This document shows positions 32,490-41,395 of a stretch of 42,809 nucleotides of DNA, piece after piece. Where the stretch lies: positions 1 to 42,809 of the forward strand of contig SKMN01000024.1 in NCBI GenBank assembly GCA_007121015.1, given 5' to 3'. Source of the stretch: Coriobacteriia bacterium. Lineage in GTDB: Bacteria > Actinomycetota > Coriobacteriia > Anaerosomatales > SLCP01. The position numbers and the translations under genes are program-made. How positions within the stretch are numbered: the stretch's first letter is position 1; each line of letters starts with the position of its first letter. The notes beneath the pieces were generated by a model. That model made no database searches. It saw only the letters and a list, made by a program, of their open reading frames with translations, and was not told the origin of the DNA.

Positions 32490-34688
32490 CTACGGCCCGA
32501 TGCGGGTGATGTCTTCGATGACGCTCTCGGCAACGGCGACCGGGCCTCCGTATACATTCACGCTCGGGATCAGGCCGGACTTCTGCGCAAGGAACGTCGA
32601 GCTCGGCGACGGGAGGTGGTCCTTGGCCGTAAGGAGGAGGACTCCCCCACGAGCGCCCGCAGCAGCACCGCCGGAGAGAGCGTCGGCGAAGTCGAGGCCT
32701 GTGGCGACACCGACGACGTCGGTGCCTACCCAGTGGAACTTCAGTCCGTACTCCGCCACAGCGGCGGCGGTCTCGTAGCGCGTGGGGCCGTAAATGCGGT
32801 CGACACGCTCGATGCCGGCCACGCCCCGAAGCTCGAGCAGGATGTGGTCGGCGACCGCGACTGGCCCACCGGCCACGAGCACTTCCCGGGCGCCCATCGT
32901 GATCAGCGCGATGCGCGTATCGTAGTTGAGAGCGGGCTCGGAGCGCGTGAGGAGGATCGGCATCCCCTGCGCGTAGGCGAGCGGCGCGACGGCGAGAGCG
33001 TCGGCGAATCCGTCGTGACGCACAACGAACGCGATCTGGTTCCAGGTGCGTCCTGCTCGGGCCATCTGCGCGACGATCTCCTCGGCCACTGCGGCGGCGG
33101 TCGTGAAGCGATTCGAACCCCAGATCCGCCTCCACGTGATGCCGGCGCCGGTCAGCTTGGCGGTCACCTGCGTGCCGACCGCCGAGGTACCGCCCACGAT
33201 GACGACCTCGGTCGCGCCGAGGCGCTGGATCTCCGCGAGCACAGCGTCGGGCAGCGTGTGGGACGGGGTCAGCAGGACCGGCGCCTCGTAGGCGCCGGCG
33301 AGGCCGGATGCGGTCAGCGCGTCGGCAAAATCTGTGCCGGTTGCGAGCACCACTGTGTCGCACGACCCGGCATCGAACGTTCTCGCAGAGATGTCGACTG
33401 CGGTGAGATAGCGGTCCTGACCGGCCATGCGGACGATGGACGCGTAGTCACGCGGACCGACCGACCAGGAGAGCCCGAACGTCCCGGACCCGCGGTACGA
33501 CACGACCTGGACGTAGTAGACGCCACCCGCTCCCGCCGGCACGTCGTAGACGATCTCGTCGGGGTAGAGCGGCAATTCGGCTCGAGCCACAGGGGCGTCC
33601 GTGCGCACCGAGGTCGACCCGGGTCCGAACAGCCGCAGGTCGAAGTCTGTATCGGTCTCGCCGTTGAGCGACAGCGAGATCACCTGACCGGAAGCAGCGT
33701 GGGGCAGCGCGTAGACGCGAGACTCTCCCGTATCGGCGAGCGTGTCGACGACAGGCGATGCCGAGACGGCCACTCCGGGGATCTCGGCATCGGCACCGAG
33801 CGGCGGCGTGGGCGCGACAGAGGCTGACAGCTCGTAGTGAGGCGACCCTGTGGCCGCCCACACGTTGACATAGTACGTACCGCCCGCTCCGGCGGGGACA
33901 TCGTAGACGAGCAACTCGGGGTCGTAGGCGGTGGCAGCGCCAGCGACCGGGCAGTCGACGGTGACGTCGGTCGCGTCCGGTGCGAAGACGAATACGTCCG
34001 CGTCCCCATCCGCGGAGTGCATCACTAGCGAGAGACGCTCTCCGGCCTCAAGCGCGATCGAGTAGACGTGATCGGGCTCGGTACCGCGGTCGAGATCGCC
34101 CGTCACCGTGGGAAGCATGAGAGGCACGCCGGGAATCGAGTGGATGGGTCCAAGCGCTGGCGCGGCGGTCACGTCTACGTCGAGAGCGTAGGCGCCGGTG
34201 CCGGAGAACCGCTCGACGACCACGTAGTACGTGCCGGCGTGCGGCGCACGGACATCGTGCACGATCGTTTCCGGGTAGGCATCGAGCCACGACGCCCCCA
34301 CGACACCGAGCGCGTCAGGTTCGCGATAGAGGTAGAGGTCGTAGTTGGTGGCTGCATCGGCCGTCAGCGACAGCGAGATGCGCTCGTCGGTGTCGAGAGC
34401 GATCGAGTAGACGTGGTACGTGTCGTCCGCCGCGAAGCTGCCGAGCACCGTACCGGGGGTGATCGGAACCGCCGAGACGAAATCAGGGCTGTCTTCCAGT
34501 GCACCGATTTCGCCCGCCTCCGCTTCCCGCGAGAGCACATCGGCGAGTCGCTGCTGCTTGACGCCGGACACCACGTCCCACACCCCCGCAGCACCGGCAC
34601 CTGCCGGCACGAGCGCACCGAGCAGCGCGATACAAACAAGCATCCGAGCGGCTCGAACGCCAGCTCGGCCACGGTTCACGAATGACAT
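32490..34688 (-). CDS. Secreted surface protein with PPC-like repeats and cell-wall-binding type 2 repeats
   Basis: The 732-residue exported protein has a signal peptide (about 1-34, ending AGAGAAG). Three beta-sandwich repeats like the bacterial pre-peptidase C-terminal domain follow (about 75-175, 195-293, 305-411), each with HVYSIAL-type starts and YDVPAGAGGxYYV closing strands (first copy diverged). About 418-732 are three CWB2 repeats (RMAGQDRYLTA, then IVGGTSAVG, VAGGPVAVAD and VYGGPVAVAE), which bind anionic wall polymers in Gram-positive bacteria. It probably sits on the cell surface; the ligand of the PPC repeats is unknown. I chose ATG at 34688 because the extra residues upstream spoil the signal peptide. 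Gene order next to wecB fits a wall-polymer theme. Confidence 0.9.
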   Translation of the reverse strand: MSFVNRGRAGVRAARMLVCIALLGALVPAGAGAAGVWDVVSGVKQQRLADVLSREAEAGEIGALEDSPDFVSAVPITPGTVLGSFAADDTYHVYSIALDTDERISLSLTADAATNYDLYLYREPDALGVVGASWLDAYPETIVHDVRAPHAGTYYVVVERFSGTGAYALDVDVTAAPALGPIHSIPGVPLMLPTVTGDLDRGTEPDHVYSIALEAGERLSLVMHSADGDADVFVFAPDATDVTVDCPVAGAATAYDPELLVYDVPAGAGGTYYVNVWAATGSPHYELSASVAPTPPLGADAEIPGVAVSASPVVDTLADTGESRVYALPHAASGQVISLSLNGETDTDFDLRLFGPGSTSVRTDAPVARAELPLYPDEIVYDVPAGAGGVYYVQVVSYRGSGTFGLSWSVGPRDYASIVRMAGQDRYLTAVDISARTFDAGSCDTVVLATGTDFADALTASGLAGAYEAPVLLTPSHTLPDAVLAEIQRLGATEVVIVGGTSAVGTQVTAKLTGAGITWRRIWGSNRFTTAAAVAEEIVAQMARAGRTWNQIAFVVRHDGFADALAVAPLAYAQGMPILLTRSEPALNYDTRIALITMGAREVLVAGGPVAVADHILLELRGVAGIERVDRIYGPTRYETAAAVAEYGLKFHWVGTDVVGVATGLDFADALSGGAAAGARGGVLLLTAKDHLPSPSSTFLAQKSGLIPSVNVYGGPVAVAESVIEDITRIGP

Positions 34689-34838
34689 AGAGTACTGACC
34701 CCCTCGGCAGCCCACACGCATCCCCTGGAAGACGCATCCATTCTCGGACTACCCTACCCGAGGGGTCTGACATCGTCCAGCGGGTTCCCGCAGCGCGGCC
34801 CACGGCGTCTCGTTCATCCTCGCCTATGGAGGCACTCC

Positions 34839-37499
34839 TCACTCCACGTGCACGAGGGCCGCGTCCGGATGCTCTGCGGGCACGGCGAGGCGGAACTCCG
34901 ACCCCGCGCCGACCTCACTGCTCGCGGTGATGTCGCCGCCGAGGCGCTGCGCAAGCTCCCGCGAGATCGCAAGCCCGAGACCGGTGCCCGCGACCTTAGA
35001 CCCCCCACCGCTATCGACCCTCACGAACGGCGTGAACACGTCGTCGAGGCTCTCAGCGGGGATGCCGATACCCGTGTCGGTCACCGAGAACTCGACGTAC
35101 TCATCGCCGAAGAGTCGCACGCCGAGCTCCACGTGTCCCTCGTCGGTGAACTTGAGTGCGTTGCCTGCCAGGTTCATGAGCACCTGCCGGACCTTCCCGC
35201 GATCGGACGACATCGGACACCCGCTCGCGGGCGACTCGACGCGCAGTTGGAGTCCGCGCTCAAGGGCGAGCGGAGTAAGGGTCTCGCACACGTCGGCGAC
35301 CACATCGCACGCGTCGAACCGCTCGACACAGACCCCGTGAACTCCCGCCTCGACCTTCGACAGGTCGAGGATCCCGTCTATCAGTTCGAGGAGACTGGTG
35401 CCGGAGCGCCGAATCATCCCGATCTGCGTACGCTGCTCGTCGGTGAGCGGCCCGGCAAGACCTTGCGCGAGCAAGCCCGAGAAGCCGATGATCGAGTTGA
35501 GCGGCGTCCGCAGTTCGTGGCTCATGTTCGCCAGGAACCTGCTCTTGGCCCGGCTCGCCTCTTCGAGCTGGTCGTTCGCGCGGAGCAACATCGCGGTGCG
35601 CTCCTCGACGATCTCCTCGAGACGCTCTCGATGTCCCTCGAGTTCACCCTCGGCGCGCTCCCGCATGAGGGCCATCCCGATGCCGTCTGCAACGACCTGC
35701 AAGAGCTTCACGTCGAGCTCGTCCCACGTGCGCTTCGCCCTGCACTCATCGAAGCCGATGAGGCCCCAGAACTCGTCTTCCACGAAGATCGGCAACACGA
35801 GGACCGACTCGACCTCTTGCTCTCTCAGGACCGCCTGCATCAGGGGGTCTGACTCACCCAGATCGTCCACGTCGCTCACGAGCGCGCTTCGCGACTCGAT
35901 GCACGGGACGAGCGACGGTGCCCACTCCTCGTGGGGCAGCATCAGCATGCGCGGGGAGGCGGCATGAGGAGCGCAACCGTTCGCGACCACCTCGAGTGTC
36001 TGGGACAGATAGTCGCACGCGCCCGGATTCGGGGTGTTACGGAAGACGTACGTCCGACACACGCCAGACACGTCGAGCAAGACGCGCAGCACCCGCTCAA
36101 GCTGCGAATCGAACTCCCCGCGCTCGAGCAAGTGCCTCATGCATTCGACGACCGCCGCCTCATAGTCGACCCGTCGTCTCAGTGCTTCCTCGGCTTCCTT
36201 GAGGAGCGTGACGTCTTGTGCGACTCCCCTCGAACGCACGGGCGTGCCGTCATCGTCGTAGTCGATCCTGTACCGTGCTGCGATCCACTTCACGCGGCCG
36301 TCTTTCATCACGAGGCGGTGCTCGATCTGACAAGAGTTCCCCGATTCGACCGCCTCCAGGAAGGCACCCTCCACGCACTCTCTGTCCTCGGGGTGCACTG
36401 TGTCCCTGAACACTTTGACACTTGCGGTATCGGACTCGTACATCTGGCCGATCTCCGCCGACCACCTCAACTCACCTGTGGCGAAGTCGTACTCCCAGCG
36501 ACCGATATGGGCCATCCGCTGCGCCTCCATCAGATCTGCCTGGGTCTCGAGGAGCGCGGATTGCGCCTCGGCCCGGTCCTGCTGGTCGATCACGACCGTG
36601 TAGAGGAGCTCGGTCTCCTCGGCCAGGAACGTGCCACAGTAGACCTCGACGTCGCGCACCGACCCATCGGCCCGGTACTGCTTGCCGATGAAACGCTCGG
36701 CCAGACCGTTGCACACCGCCTCGATCTGCGGCGCCGAGTCCGACCCGCCTGCGTCGAGGTCGCCGATGCGCTTCTCGAGTAGGCGCTCCTTTGGCCATCC
36801 GTAGTACTCGACAGCGGCTGGATTCGCGTCCACGACCCGGCCGCTCTCAGGGTCCACCACGAGAATGGGCACGAGGTTTCCCTCGAACAGCCCGCGGAAC
36901 CGTCCCTCGCTTTGCCTCAGCTTCTCTGCGACAGTCGTCTGTTTCTCGTAGTCGAGCATGAACCAGGCAACGAACACCAGACCGAGCGGGAAGACGACGA
37001 GGATCGGCAGTGCCATCTGCCTTATCAGGTCGTCGCCGACCACATCGACCATGAGGAACGCCAGGAGCAGGACGACCGAGTGCACCACGACGCCATGCGC
37101 CCACAACGCAGGCAGATCGCCAAACCTGCTGAGACGTCCGCGTACGTAGTAGAAGCCACCCGATAGGAGCGCGGTCGCGAAGATGGCGGCGACCCCTGCC
37201 GCGGATCCCGCGCCGCCGAGGTACAGCCTGAAGAGCGCTGCCGGCACGGCCGCCACGAGCGCGGCGATGGGACCGCCGAACACACCGGCGACCGCCACGC
37301 TGATGAACCTGCCGTCGAGCATCATGCCGTGCACCACGTCGATCGGACGGAGCATCGCCAGAATGGCAAGGGTGCCGTACAAGACACCGATCAGTAGCGA
37401 CTCGCTCGTGGCCGAAGGCGAGAGTCGCCTGAGGATCCCCTGCAATAGGACGCTCGCGCCCACCAGTAGTGCTACGTGGTACACGATCTCCAAAACCAT
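34839..37499 (-). CDS. Multi-domain membrane sensor histidine kinase (5TM-LytS, PAS, PAS, GAF)
   Basis: The 886-residue kinase starts with a five-helix LytS/YhcK-type sensor (about 1-185; SVAVAGVFGGPIAALVAAVPAALFR), then two PAS domains (about 195-310 and 330-435), a GAF domain (about 445-615), HisKA with H661 in MSHELRTPLNSIIGFSG, and HATPase (about 765-875; NLAGNALKFT, DTGIGIP, GTGLGLAISREL). The 5TM-LytS domain often detects wall or small-molecule signals. No response regulator lies nearby. GGGGG at suitable spacing precedes ATG 37499. Its kinase core is very similar to that of the kinase at 26704, suggesting paralogy. Confidence 0.93.
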   Translation of the reverse strand: MVLEIVYHVALLVGASVLLQGILRRLSPSATSESLLIGVLYGTLAILAMLRPIDVVHGMMLDGRFISVAVAGVFGGPIAALVAAVPAALFRLYLGGAGSAAGVAAIFATALLSGGFYYVRGRLSRFGDLPALWAHGVVVHSVVLLLAFLMVDVVGDDLIRQMALPILVVFPLGLVFVAWFMLDYEKQTTVAEKLRQSEGRFRGLFEGNLVPILVVDPESGRVVDANPAAVEYYGWPKERLLEKRIGDLDAGGSDSAPQIEAVCNGLAERFIGKQYRADGSVRDVEVYCGTFLAEETELLYTVVIDQQDRAEAQSALLETQADLMEAQRMAHIGRWEYDFATGELRWSAEIGQMYESDTASVKVFRDTVHPEDRECVEGAFLEAVESGNSCQIEHRLVMKDGRVKWIAARYRIDYDDDGTPVRSRGVAQDVTLLKEAEEALRRRVDYEAAVVECMRHLLERGEFDSQLERVLRVLLDVSGVCRTYVFRNTPNPGACDYLSQTLEVVANGCAPHAASPRMLMLPHEEWAPSLVPCIESRSALVSDVDDLGESDPLMQAVLREQEVESVLVLPIFVEDEFWGLIGFDECRAKRTWDELDVKLLQVVADGIGMALMRERAEGELEGHRERLEEIVEERTAMLLRANDQLEEASRAKSRFLANMSHELRTPLNSIIGFSGLLAQGLAGPLTDEQRTQIGMIRRSGTSLLELIDGILDLSKVEAGVHGVCVERFDACDVVADVCETLTPLALERGLQLRVESPASGCPMSSDRGKVRQVLMNLAGNALKFTDEGHVELGVRLFGDEYVEFSVTDTGIGIPAESLDDVFTPFVRVDSGGGSKVAGTGLGLAISRELAQRLGGDITASSEVGAGSEFRLAVPAEHPDAALVHVE

Positions 37500-37623
37500 G
37501 TTGTCTGCCCCCTGGACGGTGTGCGAGGCTTACGACATCAGCCTTCGCTAACATCTACCAGGGGTATCGACCATTCGACGGCCCCGTCCGCGAACTATCC
37601 GACGAACGGTCGTCTTACCCCCC

Positions 37624-39087
37624 TCAGTATGCCCCGCGCGCGAAGAGCACCGCCGGCAGCGTGCGCGCGAGGATCGCGAGGTCGAAGCGGAGCGACCAGT
37701 TCTCGATGTAGAAGAGGTCGAGCCGCACCATCTCCTCGAACGTGAGCGAGGAGCGTCCGGAGACCTGCCACAGCCCCGTCATCCCCGGGAGCACCTCCAT
37801 GCGGCGCCAGTGGTGGTCGGTGTAGTGCTCGGCCTCATGGATGAGGGGCGGCCGAGGCCCCACGAGCGACATCTCGCCACGCACGACGTTGAGCAGCTGC
37901 GGGAACTCGTCGATCGAGAACTTGCGCATCCACTTGCCCGTGCGGGTGATGCGCGGGTCGTCCTTCATCTTGAACAGTGGACCGTCGGCCTCGTTGTCCT
38001 CGAGGAGCTGGACGAGGCGCGCGTCGGCGTCGTCGCACATCGACCGGAACTTGTACATGCCAAACGCCTCGCCGGCACGCCCCACCCTCGGCTGCTTGTA
38101 GAAGATCGGCCCGCGCGAGTCGAGCTTGATGGAAAGCGCGACGAGCAGCCATATCGGCATGCCGAGGAGGATGATGCCGCCCGCGACGACTACGTCGAAC
38201 ACGCGCTTGCGGAACTGCGCCAGCGGCGAGAGCGAGACGCCCTTGACGGTGATGAGCGGCACGCCCGAGAGTTCGCGCACGAGCACGCGCGAGGTGAGCA
38301 CCTCGAAGAGGCCCGACGAGATGTGCACGTCCACCTCGGCGCCCCTCAACTCGTTCATCATGCGCGCGATGACCTCGTGCTCGAAGGCGGTCGATGCGAT
38401 GACGATCGTGTCGATGCCCCTGTCGCTCACCACGTCGAGCAGCTGCCTGGCACTTCCGAGGATTGGAGCGTCCTGCGCGCACGACTCCAGGCGCAGGCGT
38501 TCTGCCTCGGTCGAGGCGAGGCAGCCGACGATGTCGATGCCGTTACCCGGATCGGTCCGCAATACGCGGATGAGGTCGGCGGCCTCCTGGTTCGAGCCGA
38601 CGATGACGGTCGGCCGGCGCAGCCTCCCCCGCCTGCGTAGCGTCCGCAGGCCGGTACGAATGCCGAGGCGCCCTGCACTAACGAGCGCCACCGCGAGTCC
38701 CCACGCAAGCAGCGTCCACCCGCGCGAGAGGCCGGGCATCTTCACCACGTACGTGAGCAGGATGATGCCGATGAGCCCGAAGGAGAGCGCCCGGATAACG
38801 CGGGAGAACTCACCCGAGCCCCAGAAGAGCCGGTTGAGGTCGTAGAGGTCACCCTGCCAAAGGAAGACGAGCCACACGAGAACGGCGAAGAGCGAGATCT
38901 GGGAGTAGAGGGGCTGGTCGAACCAGATGTTCTGGAGGCCCGCCGCGGCGTCGAGCCGGTCGAACCGGATCCACGTTGCCCCGAAGGTCGCGAGGAGGAG
39001 CATCACCGTGTCGGAGAGGATGAGCGTGCCTACCAGCTGGCGGTGTCGCTTCAACCGTCCGTTGTCGACTGCCTCGTGCGATGCCAC
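37624..39087 (-). CDS. Polyprenyl-phosphate hexose/GalNAc-1-phosphate transferase (exopolysaccharide initiation)
   Basis: The 487-residue membrane protein starts repeat-unit synthesis by adding a sugar-1-phosphate to undecaprenyl phosphate. Four to five N-terminal transmembrane segments are followed by a nucleotide-binding-like region (VIVGSNQEAADLIRVLR) and the catalytic domain (about 290-487), beginning KRVFDVVVAGGI and containing KFRSMCDDAD, RKFSIDEFPQLLNVVRGEMSLVGPRPP and PGMTGLWQVSGRSSLTF. This is the WbaP/WcaJ/CpsE class. The sugar used cannot be read. GTG at 39087 is the first start with a G-rich site upstream. It begins the polysaccharide region. Confidence 0.94.
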   Translation of the reverse strand: MASHEAVDNGRLKRHRQLVGTLILSDTVMLLLATFGATWIRFDRLDAAAGLQNIWFDQPLYSQISLFAVLVWLVFLWQGDLYDLNRLFWGSGEFSRVIRALSFGLIGIILLTYVVKMPGLSRGWTLLAWGLAVALVSAGRLGIRTGLRTLRRRGRLRRPTVIVGSNQEAADLIRVLRTDPGNGIDIVGCLASTEAERLRLESCAQDAPILGSARQLLDVVSDRGIDTIVIASTAFEHEVIARMMNELRGAEVDVHISSGLFEVLTSRVLVRELSGVPLITVKGVSLSPLAQFRKRVFDVVVAGGIILLGMPIWLLVALSIKLDSRGPIFYKQPRVGRAGEAFGMYKFRSMCDDADARLVQLLEDNEADGPLFKMKDDPRITRTGKWMRKFSIDEFPQLLNVVRGEMSLVGPRPPLIHEAEHYTDHHWRRMEVLPGMTGLWQVSGRSSLTFEEMVRLDLFYIENWSLRFDLAILARTLPAVLFARGAY

Positions 39088-39284
39088 CGTGTGCGAGCCC
39101 CCCGTGACCGCGGTGTCGTCAGCGTCAGGAGAATCTTACACTAACGCGCCATTCCAATGAGCGATACCAGCATCATCGGAGCGGTCTGATACCATACTCC
39201 TTGCTGTTCTGCTGACCAATGCTTCGCGGTGAGCCAAGAGAGAACGTTCTTGCTTGAGAAAGCCCGAGCAGTGCTAAGGGGGAG

Positions 39285-40250
39285 ATGGTGTCAAGACCAA
39301 CTGTGCTCGTTACTGGCGGGGCCGGTTTTATCGGCTCGAACCTAGTTGATGCCCTAGTGGCTAACGGTCACTATCGCGTTCGCGTACTTGACAACTTCTC
39401 CACCGGCCTACGGGAGAATCTGGCCCACTGTTCGTCCTCCATCGAGTTAATTGAGGGAGACATCCGCGACATGGAAATCGTGGAGGATGCGGTCGACGGT
39501 GTGGAGCACATCCTCCATCAGGCGGCGCTACCGAGCGTACCGCGCTCGGTCAAGGCCCCGGTTACCACAAACGATGTGAACGTGGGAGGCACCCTCAAAC
39601 TACTGAGTGCCGCCCATAAGGCACAGGTAAGGCGTGTCATTTTTGCGTCATCCTCTTCAGTCTACGGTGACGGACAAGAGCTGCCAAAGCACGAGGACAT
39701 GGTCCCGAAGCCAATGTCTCCCTATGCAGTCAGTAAGCTCACTGGGGAGAACTACCTCAAAGTGTTCGCAGACATCTACGGTATGGAGACACTGGCGATA
39801 CGATACTTCAACGTTTTTGGTCCGCGACAGGATCCAACATCTCAGTATTCGGGAGTCATCGCCAAGTTCATGACCACCGCTCTTGAGGGTGGAACTTACA
39901 CGGTCCACGGCGATGGAAAGCAGGCGCGGGACTTCACATATGTCGACAACGTCGTCAACGCAAACCTGCTTGCGCTGGAAGCCCCAGTTCTCAAGGGACA
40001 GGCGATTAATGTAGCGTGTGGGGGCAAGCACACTCTGCTTGATCTCGTCGCGGCCATTAACGCGGCAGCCGATGCTGACCTTCCCGTCGTCTACCAGTCT
40101 GCGCGAGTGGGCGACGTGAGATACTCTCAGGCTTCCATTCAGCACGCGAGGGCGATTCTCGGGTATGAGCCGCAAGTATGCTTTGCCGACGGCATCGCCA
40201 AGACACTCGACTGGTACTTGACGCGGCACGGCCAGGGCCCACGCAGTTAA
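39285..40250 (+). CDS. NAD-dependent sugar-nucleotide epimerase (WbpP/TviC-like)
   Basis: The 321-residue extended short-chain dehydrogenase has GGAGFIGSN near the N-terminus, SSSSVYGDGQELPK and the catalytic YAVSK. The segments LHQAALPSVPRSVKAP and RYFNVFGPRQDPTSQYSGVI resemble UDP-GlcNAc 4-epimerases of the WbpP/TviC type, not classical GalE, but the substrate is not certain. The gene is on the plus strand, opposite its neighbours, and visibly richer in A+T, which suggests acquisition. GGGGGAG lies close before ATG 39285; GTG at 39288 is possible. Confidence 0.85.
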   Translation: MVSRPTVLVTGGAGFIGSNLVDALVANGHYRVRVLDNFSTGLRENLAHCSSSIELIEGDIRDMEIVEDAVDGVEHILHQAALPSVPRSVKAPVTTNDVNVGGTLKLLSAAHKAQVRRVIFASSSSVYGDGQELPKHEDMVPKPMSPYAVSKLTGENYLKVFADIYGMETLAIRYFNVFGPRQDPTSQYSGVIAKFMTTALEGGTYTVHGDGKQARDFTYVDNVVNANLLALEAPVLKGQAINVACGGKHTLLDLVAAINAAADADLPVVYQSARVGDVRYSQASIQHARAILGYEPQVCFADGIAKTLDWYLTRHGQGPRS

Positions 40251-40288
40251 TACCAAAGTCTGATCTCATCGCCCCAATCCGCGATGAC

Positions 40289-41395
40289 TCATGACGCACG
40301 CCTCCCGAGGGCAACTTTGTACACGCCAACTGTTTGTTGAGCGATTCGATCCCAGTCGTACTCCCTCCGGGCGACATCCCGTAGCTCCTTCGCGCGATTG
40401 CGCATCTCGACTCGATGATTCAGACATTCTTCCAGTCTGTAGCGAAGATTGGCTGCGTCACCCGCAGCAAAGAGTTCGCCGTTTTCTCCAAGCACCTCGA
40501 CATTAGGGGGGATGTTGCTTGCCAACACCGGCACTCCATAGCCCAAAGCTTCCAGAAGCACGATTGGTAGGCCTTCCAGGTCTGACGGCAGCACGAAGAG
40601 AGCGGCGTGCCTGAAGAGTGCAGCCAACCGTTTACCATACACGTATCCGGCCCAGTGCACATTCTCCCCCGCTAGAGCCCGAACCTCGCCAACGTAATCA
40701 TCGGAATAACTAGTATCGCCAGCAATCACTAGGGGCATGTTAGCGGGAAGCGAAGAATGCGCCTCCAGCAGGTAGTGTAGTCCCTTCTCGGGGACTACAC
40801 GACCGGCGTAAAGTAGGTACTGCCCGTCGGATACTCCCAGCTCCCTTAGAATTGAGGTATCGTCCCCATCAATAATCGAGATACCGTTCGGCACATAGTG
40901 AGTATCTTTGCCCGCCTCATCTAGATACCGTTGTGAGAGGGTTTCCGACACAGAGATTGTGGCATTCGGCACCCGTAGCGCCATCCATTCACCGAGACGC
41001 AGAACGTTCGATGCCAGAAATCCCCACTTACCACGGCGCCAGTCCTGTCCATGCACCGTAGCCACAACCTTTCGACCCCTTAGCCGAGCCAATGGGCTGA
41101 CCAAGCAGGGGCCTATCGCATGGTAGTGCACGATGTCAAACCTGTCACCCCACACGTATATTGAGCAAAGGAGACTATGGACTATCGCATCCAGGTGCTT
41201 GCTGCCTATCGTAGGCAAGCTCACCAGCTGCATCCCCTTGTGCTCGTGCACGCCCGGATCAGTATAGTTCGGCCGAGTGAATACAACGACCTCGTGCCCT
41301 TGTTGGACCAGACGGGAGCCGAGTTCCTCGACATGTCGTTCCACACCGCCATGCGTCGAGGGCAACCCTTTCTGACCAATGAAGGCAATCTTCAT
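40289..41395 (-). CDS. Family 4 glycosyltransferase (DUF1972-type N-terminus)
   Basis: The 368-residue GT-B enzyme starts MKIAFIGQKGLPSTHGGVER, typical of DUF1972-type polysaccharide glycosyltransferases, and has the GT4 C-terminal motif region FVLPSDLEGLPIVLLEALGYGVP with the EX7E pair. It would add a sugar to the lipid-linked repeat unit. The stop codon of the other glycosyltransferase gene lies in the ATG region of this one (4-nt overlap, 41392-41395), so the two are coupled. The gene is A+T-richer than the core chromosome. Confidence 0.9.
   Translation of the reverse strand: MKIAFIGQKGLPSTHGGVERHVEELGSRLVQQGHEVVVFTRPNYTDPGVHEHKGMQLVSLPTIGSKHLDAIVHSLLCSIYVWGDRFDIVHYHAIGPCLVSPLARLRGRKVVATVHGQDWRRGKWGFLASNVLRLGEWMALRVPNATISVSETLSQRYLDEAGKDTHYVPNGISIIDGDDTSILRELGVSDGQYLLYAGRVVPEKGLHYLLEAHSSLPANMPLVIAGDTSYSDDYVGEVRALAGENVHWAGYVYGKRLAALFRHAALFVLPSDLEGLPIVLLEALGYGVPVLASNIPPNVEVLGENGELFAAGDAANLRYRLEECLNHRVEMRNRAKELRDVARREYDWDRIAQQTVGVYKVALGRRAS

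Noticed and set aside
39241-39250. Palindrome AGAACGTTCT as a LexA box
   Set aside because: LexA boxes need GAAC-N4-GTTC. The spacing here is zero, so it does not fit.
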